DNA of 64,000 nt from Planctomycetaceae bacterium (GTDB lineage Bacteria; Planctomycetota; Planctomycetia; Pirellulales; Pirellulaceae): contig JACKHN010000012.1 in assembly GCA_020638975.1 (NCBI GenBank), forward strand, positions 124,001 through 188,000, written 5' to 3'. The position numbers and the translations under genes are program-made. Numbering within the stretch: the stretch's first letter is position 1; every line of letters starts with the position of its first letter. The notes below the pieces were generated by a model. The model saw only the letters and a list, made by a program, of their open reading frames with translations, had not been told where the DNA came from and searched no databases. Positions 43,981 to 53,769 of this stretch are shown in pieces.

Positions 43981-45015
43981 CTAGTTACCACCATCGCGTG
44001 CAAGTTTTCGGAAATACTCTTCGATCACGTCTCGGAAATGTGCGGGTAGGTCTTTGCTGATTTGCTGCAAAGCTTCCTGTCGCTCCTTGGGAGGAAGGTT
44101 GCCCCAAGTGGCTTCGTTCTTCAGTCGCTTCTGGTCGACGTTTCCCGGCCCCGTGCCGCCCATTGCGTTGGAATCCTCTGCAGGCTTGCTGGGCTGAAGC
44201 GTCCCGTTAGCAGTGCCGCTGGCTTGCTGTGCCTGCTGACGTTTCTTCTCGAGATCCTCGATCATCTTGTCAAGTTTCGTGATGACATCTTCTTCCTCGT
44301 CGCGAACGCGTGTGCCGGCTCGCCCAAAGTTCAATCGTCGTTGAATGTCGTCCATCAAACGAGACACTTCGTCGAGCGAGTCCTTTTCGAGCGGTTTGAT
44401 GTCGGCTTCCATCAGTTTGGCCACGGACAAATATCGACGTGGGATGTCTTTCTCGTTCTCCAGTAGCAAATTCAACGAGATGAGACAGCCGTCCTTGTTT
44501 AACAAGCGATGATGGACAACGCTTTGGTGGAACAGCAGGGATGCTGGATCGACAACGTCGTCATGCGTAAGACCGTCAAGTTGCTCTAACGCTTCGTCGT
44601 AAAACGCATGTTGCGACAACCACTGACCGTAATACAGCCGCAGGTTGTTTCGCTCAAACGCGTCACGGCTTTCGTCGAAGAGCACTTCGACCGGGAGCGA
44701 CAAACGGTGGGGAGCAACGCCACGACACAATTCAACGATGGGACGTATCTCAGGGTCGACAAATGCGAGCGTGACAGCAACCTGTTCAAGCAAGCTGTCG
44801 CCTGTTTTCGACAAAGCCTCGTCCGACCAGCGAGCATCGATCTCTTGTTGTGTAGCTTCGTCGACGTTTTGGGATTCGATCCAAGTGAGCGTCTGGCTCT
44901 TGACTTCTGCGGCGGAAGGCTGAGTCCAACTGGCGCGTTTCGCCAGATCGTCCTGCGCGTGGGCGACGACTGCGGTACCGCAGATCAACAACATCGCGAT
45001 GGATTTGTAGGCCAT
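43981..45015 (-). CDS. Exported helical protein of unknown function
   Basis: A 344-residue protein with a signal peptide (IAMLLICGTAVVAHAQ). The body is helical, with a TPR-like middle (YGQWLSQHAFYDEALEQLDGL) and a coiled-coil section (ITKLDKMIEDLEKKRQQAQ). A low-complexity Gly/Asn linker precedes the C-terminal motif WGNLPPKERQEALQQISKDLPAHFRD in two parts, a tail seen in proteins of similar planctomycete operons. No enzymatic motif is visible. It lies 15 bp after the coiled-coil gene and 4 bp before the NPCBM gene. Confidence 0.78.
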   Translation of the reverse strand: MAYKSIAMLLICGTAVVAHAQDDLAKRASWTQPSAAEVKSQTLTWIESQNVDEATQQEIDARWSDEALSKTGDSLLEQVAVTLAFVDPEIRPIVELCRGVAPHRLSLPVEVLFDESRDAFERNNLRLYYGQWLSQHAFYDEALEQLDGLTHDDVVDPASLLFHQSVVHHRLLNKDGCLISLNLLLENEKDIPRRYLSVAKLMEADIKPLEKDSLDEVSRLMDDIQRRLNFGRAGTRVRDEEEDVITKLDKMIEDLEKKRQQAQQASGTANGTLQPSKPAEDSNAMGGTGPGNVDQKRLKNEATWGNLPPKERQEALQQISKDLPAHFRDVIEEYFRKLARDGGN

Positions 45016-45030
45016 AGTTGATCCTTTTCC

Positions 45031-46776
45031 CTACTTATTCTTTCCCAAGACAATGTCCTTGGTAACTTCGTGGATGCGATCTTGTCGCTCGCCCAATTGG
45101 ACCAGCGACGCTCGCAACTCTTCGTCGTCAGCCTGACCGACGATGTCATCACTGTTGGCGAGCAGTTGCGAATAACGCGTCGTTCGTGTGTTGACTCGCA
45201 TTTGCAACGCTCGAATCATCTTCAACTCGGCAATCTGGTCGACAAGCGGTTCCTCGCCGGGTTGCTGCGGCGGGCCTTGTTGTTGTTCTTGCTGCTTCTT
45301 TTCTTCGAGATCCTGCTGAGCCTGTTGCAACGCGGCGATCATCTCCTCGAGCGCGGCAATAATCTCTTCTTCGATTCCTTGTGTGATTGTGCCGATTTTC
45401 GTCGAGGCGAGACGATCCGCAACCTGCTGCATGTCGTCACGCATCATCTCGACTGTTTCCGGAAACGCAACCGACGAGCCTTCTTCATGCAGGAGCAACA
45501 ACGCCTTGTCGGCTTCAACTGCCAGCTTGGTCTCGTCAAACCCAAGCTTGCTGGACTGGATATCGACTTGCCGGCCCCGTTCGTCAGGCGTGATCCTGTC
45601 GAGCCGTTTTGTCGACTCGAAGATCTCTAGCTGCTTCTCCAGCATGCGGCGAAATCGGCCTTCGAGCATCGCCAGCGTCCGGCCAACCTCTTCTTCACGC
45701 AACTGACGCAGGATCTCTTCGAGTTCGGCCTTAGCTTTTTCAAGTTCGTGTCGAGCCTTTTCCTGTTCACCCACGGCTTCATCACGTTTGGCTTCTTCCA
45801 GCTTCTTTTGCGCTTCGCGCATTCGCTCTTCGGCGGCTTCCAGGCGTTTTCGCGCCGGGTTGCCTTCGTCTTTCTGTTGCTGCTGCTCTTGTTCGCCTTG
45901 CTGGGGCTGGCCGCTTTGAGGTTGGCCCTGCTTCGGTTCCCCCTGTTGAGGCTGGCCGCTAGGCGATTCGTTGGGTTGCTGCTCACCTTCGCTTGGCTTG
46001 GAACCATCTTGAGGCTCGCCCTGCTCACTGGGCTTCCGCTCACCGGGTTTCTGTTCTCCGGGCTTGTCTCCTCCAGGCTTGTCTTCTCCAGGCGTTGCGT
46101 CGCTTGGTTCATTGTTGCCAGCGGACTTTTTGGGTTCAGAGTCACCGGCAGATTCGCTCTCTTCGCTTTTCTTCTCGCCCTCTTCTGTCTCGCGAATCTC
46201 CTCGGCTAAATCACCTGTGCGTCCGGCGATACGATCTTGTTCATCGGCAAGCTTCGTTGGATCTGCGCCGCCACGAGTGCGACCTTCGGCGCTCTTCTGC
46301 AGCCGAATCAATCGTTCGACTTCTTTGATATAGTCACGGATTCGCTGCTCCTCGACCTTCAAGCGATCGGCTCGGTCCTCGCTCATCAGCAACTCAAGCA
46401 GCAGTTTCATGTCGGCCAAGCCGCGTTCTTGCTCGTCGATGGCGCGCTTTAGTTTCGCGGGCGGTACGAGCAACGCGACGGTGTCGGTCAACTGCTTCTT
46501 CGTTCTGCGTTCTGCGGATTGCTGAGCGGCACGTTTCAGCAATGCTGCCCGCTGCGGATTGGTGAGGACTTCGATTTCCGCCATTCGGAGGATTAATTGT
46601 TCGAGCTTGTCATAGCTGGCCGCGATCATCGCCGCCTTGCGCTGCAAGTCTTCGATCGACGACTCACTCGTTGCTGCGTTCTCGACTTCTTGTGCGAAGC
46701 TAAGCGATCGAAAGGAAACGGCAAGTACGACCGACAAGAAGGCCGGCAGCATCACATTGCGAGAAAGTTGTCGCAT
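45031..46776 (-). CDS. Exported coiled-coil protein with Gln/Pro/Glu-rich linker
   Basis: About 581 residues from ATG 46776, supported by GGGAGG eight bases upstream; the frame stays open upstream only inside the preceding gene. The signal peptide is LPAFLSVVLAVSFRSLSFAQ. Two long coiled-coil regions flank a low-complexity stretch of repeated GEQKPGE- and QPQQGE-like units. It is the positional counterpart of the coiled-coil gene at 14296-16125: both directly follow a DUF4175-like membrane protein. It probably spans part of the envelope as a scaffold. Confidence 0.82.
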   Translation of the reverse strand: MRQLSRNVMLPAFLSVVLAVSFRSLSFAQEVENAATSESSIEDLQRKAAMIAASYDKLEQLILRMAEIEVLTNPQRAALLKRAAQQSAERRTKKQLTDTVALLVPPAKLKRAIDEQERGLADMKLLLELLMSEDRADRLKVEEQRIRDYIKEVERLIRLQKSAEGRTRGGADPTKLADEQDRIAGRTGDLAEEIRETEEGEKKSEESESAGDSEPKKSAGNNEPSDATPGEDKPGGDKPGEQKPGERKPSEQGEPQDGSKPSEGEQQPNESPSGQPQQGEPKQGQPQSGQPQQGEQEQQQQKDEGNPARKRLEAAEERMREAQKKLEEAKRDEAVGEQEKARHELEKAKAELEEILRQLREEEVGRTLAMLEGRFRRMLEKQLEIFESTKRLDRITPDERGRQVDIQSSKLGFDETKLAVEADKALLLLHEEGSSVAFPETVEMMRDDMQQVADRLASTKIGTITQGIEEEIIAALEEMIAALQQAQQDLEEKKQQEQQQGPPQQPGEEPLVDQIAELKMIRALQMRVNTRTTRYSQLLANSDDIVGQADDEELRASLVQLGERQDRIHEVTKDIVLGKNK

Positions 46777-46792
46777 CAAAGGCCTCCCGTTC

Positions 46793-49165
46793 CTATTGAA
46801 GTAAGTCCAGAACTTGTTGCTTCTGAGCCTTTTTCGTTTCGTCCAGCAATCCCTCTTGATCGGCGATGAGGTCGCGAACGCGGTCCAGCAACTCGTTGTA
46901 GTCTTCGATATCCAGCATACTTTGTAAGACGGCGTCGATCGCCAATAGGATCTCATCGGTTTGCTCGACTGCCGTCGCGGCAAGGGCCACGGTTTCGGCA
47001 TCCTCGGCGTGTGGATCGGTCGATTCTTTAACTCGGGCATCCAGTCGCTCGAACAACGCCACCAGTCGCAGGTCCAGTTCGGGGAACAGCGTGTCGCCAA
47101 TTGCCTGAAGCGGGGCAACGACTTGCGTTTGGAGACGTTGCTTGCGGTCTTCGGTATCGACGCGGTTGTTGATCAACTCGGCTCGTATATCTCCGAACGA
47201 AGCAGCGACTCCCAGTGTCTCCTGTGCAGACTTTTCGCTTTGCAGTCGAGCACGTTGGCTGCGTAGCAAACGCAATGACCAGATGCGATCGACCGCCGAC
47301 TCGGCATTGTTCTCGTCGCCTGCGTCTACGCCGGGCTCGGATGTCGCCTCAGCCGTCGCCGGACCCTCGTTCTTTACTCGGATGAGCGACTGACGCAACT
47401 CCGTCATCTCGTCTTGAATCTGCTCGAAACGCCGCCGAAGTCCCAGTTCGCGAGCTTCCAGCATCGAAAGCAATTTGTCGGGCGTCACGACTTCCAATTG
47501 GTAGTGATCGCCTGTGCCAACATTCGCCGTGTCGCCCAGATCGTACTTATCAGCTGCGATCACGGTGAGGCTCAGCCGGTCGTTCGGCTGAAGCTTGATC
47601 CCGCTGCTCTCGCTGCGTTGCTCGCGAAAGTCGATCGAAGCCTCGACGGTGCCGCCCGGTTGAAGGTTGAACGAATGCGAGCGAGGCTCACCATCGTTGA
47701 CCGTTACCTCGAATGCACTGCTGGCGACTTCGTAGTCGTCCTCGATCTTCCCTTGAATCGCAATCATCACGTCAGGCGTCACGGCAGTGCCGATTCCTTG
47801 CAGTCGCACGCTCACCGTCGGTGGTTGGTCTTCCACACCGACGATGTAAATACGATAGGGCTTGTCGGCGGCGATCCCGTCTGTGTCGATGGGGGTCAAC
47901 TCAAGGGACAAATTTCCGGTGAGTTCGGGCACTTCGAACCAACAGGTGTTCTTTCCCTCGGACAACGAGATCGACAGAGGCTCGCCCGACTCCGTGTCGT
48001 TCAACAATGCGCTCGCCAGCGGCTTGTTGGTATGTGCATGCAGCGTAAAGCGTGTGCCGATTGGCAGCTGAGTTGCAGTCGTCAAGGGAATCGTTCTCGG
48101 CAGCCACGTCGCGAGCTGTTCATTGACCATATATTCGGGGAAAGTGCAGTCCAGCATCGCCTCGATGACGACCGGGCTATCAACCACTTCGATTTCGTAG
48201 TCACGTAGACGATGGTCGAATCCGACCACGTCGAACTTCACGTTACTGAGAATGCCTTTCAGCGGCTTGCCGTCGTAGCGATAGTTTTGAAAGCCCTCGC
48301 GAATCCCGCCGACACGCGTCATGTTTACTCGCCCGCGGTCTCCTTCGGCCGTCGTGTAATAAACGGAACATACTTCCGGTATCTTCTTTGCGCCGGCATC
48401 GGCGCGCACGAACAAGCTGACACTCGCGCCGCGTGCGACCTTTAATCGGCCACCGCGAAACTCCAGCATCGAGTCGACAAGAGCGGCACCAGAATCGAGT
48501 TCGTCGCGTTGCACCTGAAGTCCAACAATCTCGATGGCGGCGCTGCGTGGCCAAGGATCGTTATCCAGTAAGTACAATCGGCGAAATCCAAGCTCGAGGA
48601 ACCTCGTCTCGAACCGCTGATCCGCCGCAATCGCGCCGCCAATCGTCGCGACGAGTACGACGGCTCCGACAAGGCTGAACAGCAGTGGTCGAGCGTCGAA
48701 GATACTGCTCAAACGGACGTGGCTTAAGTTGTCCAACGCAGCAGTTTCAGTTTCAGCGAGCATCCTTGCGTTGGGGGTGTTGGTCCCGATGTTTGCTCCG
48801 GTCAATTCGACCGACGTAATCAAGCTGTCGCGAAACTGCCGATGTCGCCGTTCGAGTAAGATCGCCATACTGCGATCGGCCATCCGTACGAACGCGCGCC
48901 GCAAGATCCAGCGGTACAGGATGATTCCAAGGACGATCGCAATGCCAGCCAGCACGAGCGCTCGTGCTGGTCGCGGCATCTCGTCGGCGCCGAGTAGAAC
49001 GGGTAGGTAGTCGAGAGCCAACCCCGCCCAGAATGTGAGGCAAATCCAAATCACCGCGAGCGACAATCCTTCGACGACCACATACGCACGAATCCGCCAT
49101 CGCAAGCCAGCCAGGGCTCGGCGGATACGTCGAGGGATTCGAGGGGCAGGAGGGGTGTTTGCCAT
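46793..49165 (-). CDS. DUF4175-like membrane protein, first gene of the second envelope operon
   Basis: A 790-residue protein with transmembrane helices at about 27-53, 67-88 and 163-184, a large extracytoplasmic beta-rich region and a coiled-coil C-terminus (from about 590; LRRRFEQIQDEMTELRQSL). Its arrangement and the segment RRLYLLDNDPWPRSAAIEIVGLQ (in parts) match the protein at 12380-14299, but it lacks the repeat-encoded insertion. It leads a run of seven genes on the minus strand with gaps of 16 bp or less, so it is probably the first gene of the operon. Confidence 0.82.
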   Translation of the reverse strand: MANTPPAPRIPRRIRRALAGLRWRIRAYVVVEGLSLAVIWICLTFWAGLALDYLPVLLGADEMPRPARALVLAGIAIVLGIILYRWILRRAFVRMADRSMAILLERRHRQFRDSLITSVELTGANIGTNTPNARMLAETETAALDNLSHVRLSSIFDARPLLFSLVGAVVLVATIGGAIAADQRFETRFLELGFRRLYLLDNDPWPRSAAIEIVGLQVQRDELDSGAALVDSMLEFRGGRLKVARGASVSLFVRADAGAKKIPEVCSVYYTTAEGDRGRVNMTRVGGIREGFQNYRYDGKPLKGILSNVKFDVVGFDHRLRDYEIEVVDSPVVIEAMLDCTFPEYMVNEQLATWLPRTIPLTTATQLPIGTRFTLHAHTNKPLASALLNDTESGEPLSISLSEGKNTCWFEVPELTGNLSLELTPIDTDGIAADKPYRIYIVGVEDQPPTVSVRLQGIGTAVTPDVMIAIQGKIEDDYEVASSAFEVTVNDGEPRSHSFNLQPGGTVEASIDFREQRSESSGIKLQPNDRLSLTVIAADKYDLGDTANVGTGDHYQLEVVTPDKLLSMLEARELGLRRRFEQIQDEMTELRQSLIRVKNEGPATAEATSEPGVDAGDENNAESAVDRIWSLRLLRSQRARLQSEKSAQETLGVAASFGDIRAELINNRVDTEDRKQRLQTQVVAPLQAIGDTLFPELDLRLVALFERLDARVKESTDPHAEDAETVALAATAVEQTDEILLAIDAVLQSMLDIEDYNELLDRVRDLIADQEGLLDETKKAQKQQVLDLLQ

Positions 49166-49433
49166 ATCGTTAAAATCGGTGCAGATTACCGGTGGGAAGC
49201 GGGTATCGATCGAGTCGTGAGTGCATTGGCGACCAATCCCGCTTCATGCGTCGCGTCCATGCGGCTCCGACTAGCCTAATGATTGTACGTCCAACGGGTT
49301 AAGTACGTCGACTAAGATGTCGCCACTTCTCGTTCCTGGAGACTCAAAGCGATCTAATTCTACGGAACTAACGTCAAATTAGGAACTTCTGTCGATCCAG
49401 ACAACGAATCAGACGTGTCCGCCGGAGGAATGT

Positions 49434-50072
49434 CTAGTCGCGGACGGCGATATAAGCCTTGGGCATTAGCAGGAATCGCTCGGTAATGATGCGACAATCC
49501 GGAAACATTTCCTGCATTTCCCGCTTGGAGAGAAGCCTCACCTCATCCACTAGATCACGAAGGTGCTCGATATTCGACTTGCCGCCGAGTCGCCGAGGGG
49601 AGAACTTTGGCACGAGCCATCGTCGGAACGAAATCGGGAGCCAATGGACGAAAGGAAGGAGGAAATGAGGCTCGAGGAAGAATTCCTTGGCGGGTGTTTG
49701 GATCCAGATCCTTTGACTAACGCGTCGAACCTCGTCCGCGAACTTGCGTTGCTCTCGCGAGCCGCCGACATGTTCGATGACCGAATTTGAGAATCCTATT
49801 TCAAAGCTTTTGTCGTCATAGTTCATACAAGTCGCATCCCCTTCGACCGACTCGAAGTCGACGGGGGCTTCCGCATCGATGGGACATCGATACAGATTCA
49901 GCAGCGTCACGTGTAACGGAGTCTTGACGAACTGCCAGTTAAAACACCCGCCTCCGATGTCGAGTACACGATCAGTTGACTTCGGCTTGAGTTCCCGCTC
50001 GAAGCGTCGCATCCGGCGACTGCGCGTGAAGCGAAAGATGGGGAATAGCAAGAGTTCGTGGGACAGTTTCAT
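49434..50072 (-). CDS. Class I SAM-dependent methyltransferase
   Basis: A 212-residue cytoplasmic protein of the Methyltransf_11 type. Motif I is RVLDIGGGCFNWQF, the acidic motif II region DFESVEGDATCMNYDD, and motif IV-like FSNSVIEHVGG. The C-terminal half is basic and has several Phe/Trp-rich segments (LLPFVHWLPISFRRWLVPKF) that may contact membrane. The substrate is unknown; such proteins often modify lipids or polysaccharide precursors. Confidence 0.88.
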   Translation of the reverse strand: MKLSHELLLFPIFRFTRSRRMRRFERELKPKSTDRVLDIGGGCFNWQFVKTPLHVTLLNLYRCPIDAEAPVDFESVEGDATCMNYDDKSFEIGFSNSVIEHVGGSREQRKFADEVRRVSQRIWIQTPAKEFFLEPHFLLPFVHWLPISFRRWLVPKFSPRRLGGKSNIEHLRDLVDEVRLLSKREMQEMFPDCRIITERFLLMPKAYIAVRD

Positions 50073-50207
50073 CTTTGCGGACTCCGATGTGACGAGCGAT
50101 CACTTTTCAGCATAATTGCGTCGGGGGAGAACGCGCACACGAAACCGCTCATCAACAACCGGGATCGACGCCGCGAGTCAGCAGAATCGGAAAAGACTGC
50201 AGAACTA

Positions 50208-51413
50208 CTACGGTTGCGGTTCGACCGAGATGACCGACCCCAACTTTCCCGCTAGCCCAGGAATCAGCCGCGCGGCATTCTCGTGGTAGATCTTCTGCAA
50301 GACGTCATCAGGAAGCCCAATTCCATAGATGTTCCAGAAACCCTGCGGTGGGAACTCGTTTTCCGCATAAGGAAAATATTCGTCGAACGTCTCGAGGAAT
50401 CGCCAGTACAATCGCACTCTCGTTTCCGGCCAGGGCCCGTCGGTGGTGAAGAGGATGCGATCGGCGTGTTCGAGAAAGAAGCGTCGTGCCGTATAGGGCT
50501 GTCGACCGAGTTCGCCGATTCGTGAAGCAAAGCCGACGTAGAGGTTCGGGTACGCGGCAAGCCACTCGCTAACCGTCGCGAGGTCTTCTGAGTTGTTGGC
50601 TACATGCGCGCCGATGAATGCCGTCTTCGGATGACGCTCAATCACTCGATTTCGTGCCGCCAGTAGATGCTCGCGACTTGGGAACTTGTCAGCCGGAAAA
50701 CTCCATTCAGGGTGGCGATGGAGTTCTTCCCAACGCTCGTTTTTCTCATTAATGTCGTCGAAGAAGGCGGCTGGGTCTGCTGTATGGATGATGACGGGAA
50801 GCCCCAGATCGCCACAAGCTTTCCAGATGGGGTCCCATCGTTGATCATCGATCTCGATCAGCGAGCCATCGGGATTGCGATAGCCGAGGCCGAGCTGCTT
50901 AAACACCTTGAGACCGCTGGCACCAAGCTGCTTCGCTTCCACCAATCGCTCGACCGTGCGTTCGGCAAAGTTGTCACGATGGCACGCCCAGGTCGCCGGA
51001 TCGTTCTCGGTCCCATCGCCTTGCCAGTCGATATTAGCGAAGATCAAAAACCGATTCGGATACTTCGTCCACAAGTAGGCCGCATGCTCGCGGAAGTCAT
51101 CGCCAAGTTGTCCGTCCAAGCTAACGCAGGCGGCGATGTTATTACGGTCCATCAGTGCGACGTAGGCGTCGAGTTGTTCCGGCGAGTGACGAAATCGATG
51201 ACGGAAGTGGGTATGAACATCGACGACGGGAAACTTGGCTCGTTGCAGATTAGTCTGCTTCACCTTCAGCTTGGACTGCGGTCGGAAGTTCTTCAAGAGC
51301 AACTCGCGACCGTCTCGCCCGTCGAGTTCTGGCGTCGTACTGTCCTGTGCTGGCAGCGCAGATGTCGCGATGGTTATCGAAAGAAATAGCAAGAGCAGCG
51401 AAAGGTTACGCAT
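50208..51413 (-). CDS. Exported amidohydrolase-2 family protein
   Basis: A 401-residue protein with a signal peptide (LLLLFLSITIATSALPAQ). The TIM-barrel amidohydrolase motifs are VVDVHTHF (HxH metal ligands), PVIIHTADP (His), FIGAHVANN (His) and LFTTDGPWP (Asp), matching the amidohydrolase-2 group that includes decarboxylases such as ACMSD and LigW-like enzymes. The substrate cannot be predicted. The gene is divergent from the Cache-domain kinase, with 46 bp between starts. Confidence 0.88.
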   Translation of the reverse strand: MRNLSLLLLFLSITIATSALPAQDSTTPELDGRDGRELLLKNFRPQSKLKVKQTNLQRAKFPVVDVHTHFRHRFRHSPEQLDAYVALMDRNNIAACVSLDGQLGDDFREHAAYLWTKYPNRFLIFANIDWQGDGTENDPATWACHRDNFAERTVERLVEAKQLGASGLKVFKQLGLGYRNPDGSLIEIDDQRWDPIWKACGDLGLPVIIHTADPAAFFDDINEKNERWEELHRHPEWSFPADKFPSREHLLAARNRVIERHPKTAFIGAHVANNSEDLATVSEWLAAYPNLYVGFASRIGELGRQPYTARRFFLEHADRILFTTDGPWPETRVRLYWRFLETFDEYFPYAENEFPPQGFWNIYGIGLPDDVLQKIYHENAARLIPGLAGKLGSVISVEPQP

Positions 51414-51459
51414 CGCGAGCCTCCTCAGCGATCAACAAGAGTGATACGATATCAGGAAT

Positions 51460-53703
51460 ATGACTACCGACCGCACCCAACACCAATCGACCGAAGAAGA
51501 ACAGCAGGCGCGCGAGCTGAGTCTAAAGACTACGCGACCGCCTGTCGACGTGCCGGGATACGATGCTCAGCGATTACTCGGGCGAGGTGCTTACGGCGAA
51601 GTGTGGGTCGGCGTGGATCAGAACACCGGGCGGCAGGTCGCTATCAAATTCATTGCTCATCGATCGGGAGTGGACTGGACACTTTTGTCACGCGAAGTGG
51701 AAAAGCTCGTTTACCTGTCGGCTGATCGCTATGTCGTGCAGTTGCTCGATGTCGGCTGGGACTCCGAGCCACCCTACTACGTGATGGAGTTTATCGAGAA
51801 TGGATCTCTCGAAGATTTATTGCGTCAAAATGGCCCGCTACCGGTCAGCGAAGCGGTGGACATCTTCGCGGAAGTCGCCATTGGTCTGATGCATGCGCAC
51901 GGCAAAGGCGTGCTGCACTGCGATCTGAAACCCGCCAACATTCTCCTGGACCAAGACAATAAGCCTCGCCTGGCGGACTTCGGCCAGTCGCGTTTGTCAC
52001 ACGAACAATCGCCTTCGCTGGGCACGTTATTCTACATGGCACCCGAACAGGCCGACCTGACCGCGATGCCAGATGCTCAGTGGGACGTGTACGCGTTAGG
52101 AGCGATTCTGTTCTGCATGCTCACGGGAACGCCACCCTATCGCAGCGAGGCTCATGTGAAGGGAATCGATGCGGCCGACGATTTGGAAACACGGCTCGCT
52201 CGATATAAACATTCGATTGCAACAGCTCCGGTTCCGACTGAGCATCGCCGTGTTTCTGGCATCGATCGTGCCCTGATTGATGTCGTCGATCGTTGCCTTG
52301 CTGTTAGCCCCGAGCGGCGATTTCCCAACGTGCAGGCGGTCATCGATGCCCTGAACTCTCGAGACGTTGCCAAGGTCCGTCGACCACTGATGTTTTTGGG
52401 GTTTGTTGGACCGATGCTGCTGTTCGTTGTCATGGCACTTTTTGGGCTGCGCGGTTATGACGATGCTTTGAGTGAGTCCGAGGAGTTCGCGACTCGCACG
52501 GCGCGCGGGACGAATGCTCTGACGGCAGACTACGCCGCGAGTTCGATTGAATCTGAGATCCGTCATTTTTTCGGTGTCGCGAAAAGTGAAGCCGAACGGA
52601 CTAGCTTGCGGAAGTTCGTCACTGCGGTAAGCAATACGGAGATCGTCCGACAGATGAATGCGCCAACCACATCAGCAGAAGAGATTGAAAGCTTGCGCGA
52701 ATTGTTGCTCGCCCACGACGACCGCCAGCGGCTACATGACTATCTTCAAGAGCGAGTAGATTCGTACCTTACGAGACTTCAGGAATCACCTACCGAACTG
52801 AAACTTGCCAGCATGTTCGTGGTGGATCGACACGGTCGAATGCTCGCTGGAGCCTATGATGATCCCGCGACCGTGAATCGGTCGGCTGGCTGGAACTATT
52901 CCTATCGAACCTACTTTCATGGTGGGCCTGCGGACTTAAGCGAAGATCATCGCGAGTGGCAAGACCAAGGAGTTCACGACGTGCAGCCGATCAGCGAACC
53001 ACACTTCTCCGCAGCATTTCAGTCGACGACAACTGGGATTTGGAAAGTGGCCGTGTCGACGCCGATTTTTGAGAGCAGTGATCCCGACGCCGCGATTCTT
53101 GGTGTGCTTGCAATGACGGTAAACCTGGGCGATTTCTCGTATCTGCGAAGCTACTTTCAACCGGATCGATTCGTGGTGTTGATCGACGGTCGCCGCGGTC
53201 CGAACTATGGAGTGATCCTGCAACACCCGCTGTTTGACCAACTCGCGAACACACGCAGTGGTGACGCCAGTCACTTTCGTCTCGATCGCCAGCAGTTGCT
53301 GCAAATTCAGTCGGACGCGAACTACCGCTACCACGACCCCGTTGCCGTGGTGGAAGGCGGTGAAGCATTTCGCGGCGAGTGGATTCCCGCGACTCAGTGG
53401 GTTCGCTTGCCTGGGGCGGACGGCGACAAAGAAGATATGATCGTCTTGGTGCAAGAACGCTACACCAAAGCAATCGCGCCGGTTCGCAATCTTGGCTCGA
53501 AGCTGAAACGCGAAGGCATCTGGGCGCTATTTGGCGTCGCCGCCGTCGTGCTGGTGTTGTGGTATGTCGTGGTGCGTGTGTTGAGTGAACCGCGTCTCGT
53601 CACTCGTCGCAGTCTGCCAACGAACGGCAACGGACAGCCAACGCCCGTCCAAAACTTGACGACGCTACCTGCACCGAACAAGCGACCGTACGAGAACTCG
53701 TAA
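51460..53703 (+). CDS. Ser/Thr kinase with periplasmic Cache-like sensor domain
   Basis: A 747-residue receptor kinase. The kinase domain is at the N-terminus (about 34-300): glycine loop GRGAYGEV, K63, HCDLKPAN (153-160) and DFG (173-175). The catalytic loop reads HCD instead of HRD, so it is a non-RD kinase. Two transmembrane helices (about 309-331 and 675-697) enclose a periplasmic region of about 340 residues whose C-terminal half (LASMFVVDRHGRMLAGAYDDP, in parts, RTYFHGG, GVLAMTVNLGDF) resembles dCache/PDC sensor domains. The layout suggests sensing of a periplasmic ligand and signalling through phosphorylation. Confidence 0.92.
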   Translation: MTTDRTQHQSTEEEQQARELSLKTTRPPVDVPGYDAQRLLGRGAYGEVWVGVDQNTGRQVAIKFIAHRSGVDWTLLSREVEKLVYLSADRYVVQLLDVGWDSEPPYYVMEFIENGSLEDLLRQNGPLPVSEAVDIFAEVAIGLMHAHGKGVLHCDLKPANILLDQDNKPRLADFGQSRLSHEQSPSLGTLFYMAPEQADLTAMPDAQWDVYALGAILFCMLTGTPPYRSEAHVKGIDAADDLETRLARYKHSIATAPVPTEHRRVSGIDRALIDVVDRCLAVSPERRFPNVQAVIDALNSRDVAKVRRPLMFLGFVGPMLLFVVMALFGLRGYDDALSESEEFATRTARGTNALTADYAASSIESEIRHFFGVAKSEAERTSLRKFVTAVSNTEIVRQMNAPTTSAEEIESLRELLLAHDDRQRLHDYLQERVDSYLTRLQESPTELKLASMFVVDRHGRMLAGAYDDPATVNRSAGWNYSYRTYFHGGPADLSEDHREWQDQGVHDVQPISEPHFSAAFQSTTTGIWKVAVSTPIFESSDPDAAILGVLAMTVNLGDFSYLRSYFQPDRFVVLIDGRRGPNYGVILQHPLFDQLANTRSGDASHFRLDRQQLLQIQSDANYRYHDPVAVVEGGEAFRGEWIPATQWVRLPGADGDKEDMIVLVQERYTKAIAPVRNLGSKLKREGIWALFGVAAVVLVLWYVVVRVLSEPRLVTRRSLPTNGNGQPTPVQNLTTLPAPNKRPYENS

Positions 53704-53721
53704 TTCATCGCGAACAAAACC

Positions 53722-53745
53722 TCCGAAGTCTTGAAAGACTTCGGA
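53722..53745. terminator. Bidirectional hairpin between convergent genes
   Basis: Stem TCCGAAGTCTT with AAGACTTCGGA around two bases, 53722-53745. On the minus strand it is followed by AGGTTTTGTT, so it best serves as intrinsic terminator for the ferritin-like gene; on the plus strand the kinase gene ends 18 bp upstream. Confidence 0.65.
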
Positions 53746-53769
53746 AGTTGCTTGCGTACTACGAGTGGC

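Noticed and set aside
45031..47118. Longer version of the coiled-coil gene starting at 47118
   Set aside because: The extra 114 residues lie antisense-free but in another frame of the preceding gene and are Trp/Arg/Ser-rich without protein character; ATG 46776 has a GGGAGG site and signal peptide.
47414..48208. 264-residue plus-strand open frame
   Set aside because: Antisense shadow of the DUF4175-like gene with no start signal or domain.
49166..49433. Possible tRNA or small RNA in the gap
   Set aside because: I could not find an acceptor or T-arm pattern; only a weak 6-bp inverted repeat (CTAATT/AATTAG) is present.
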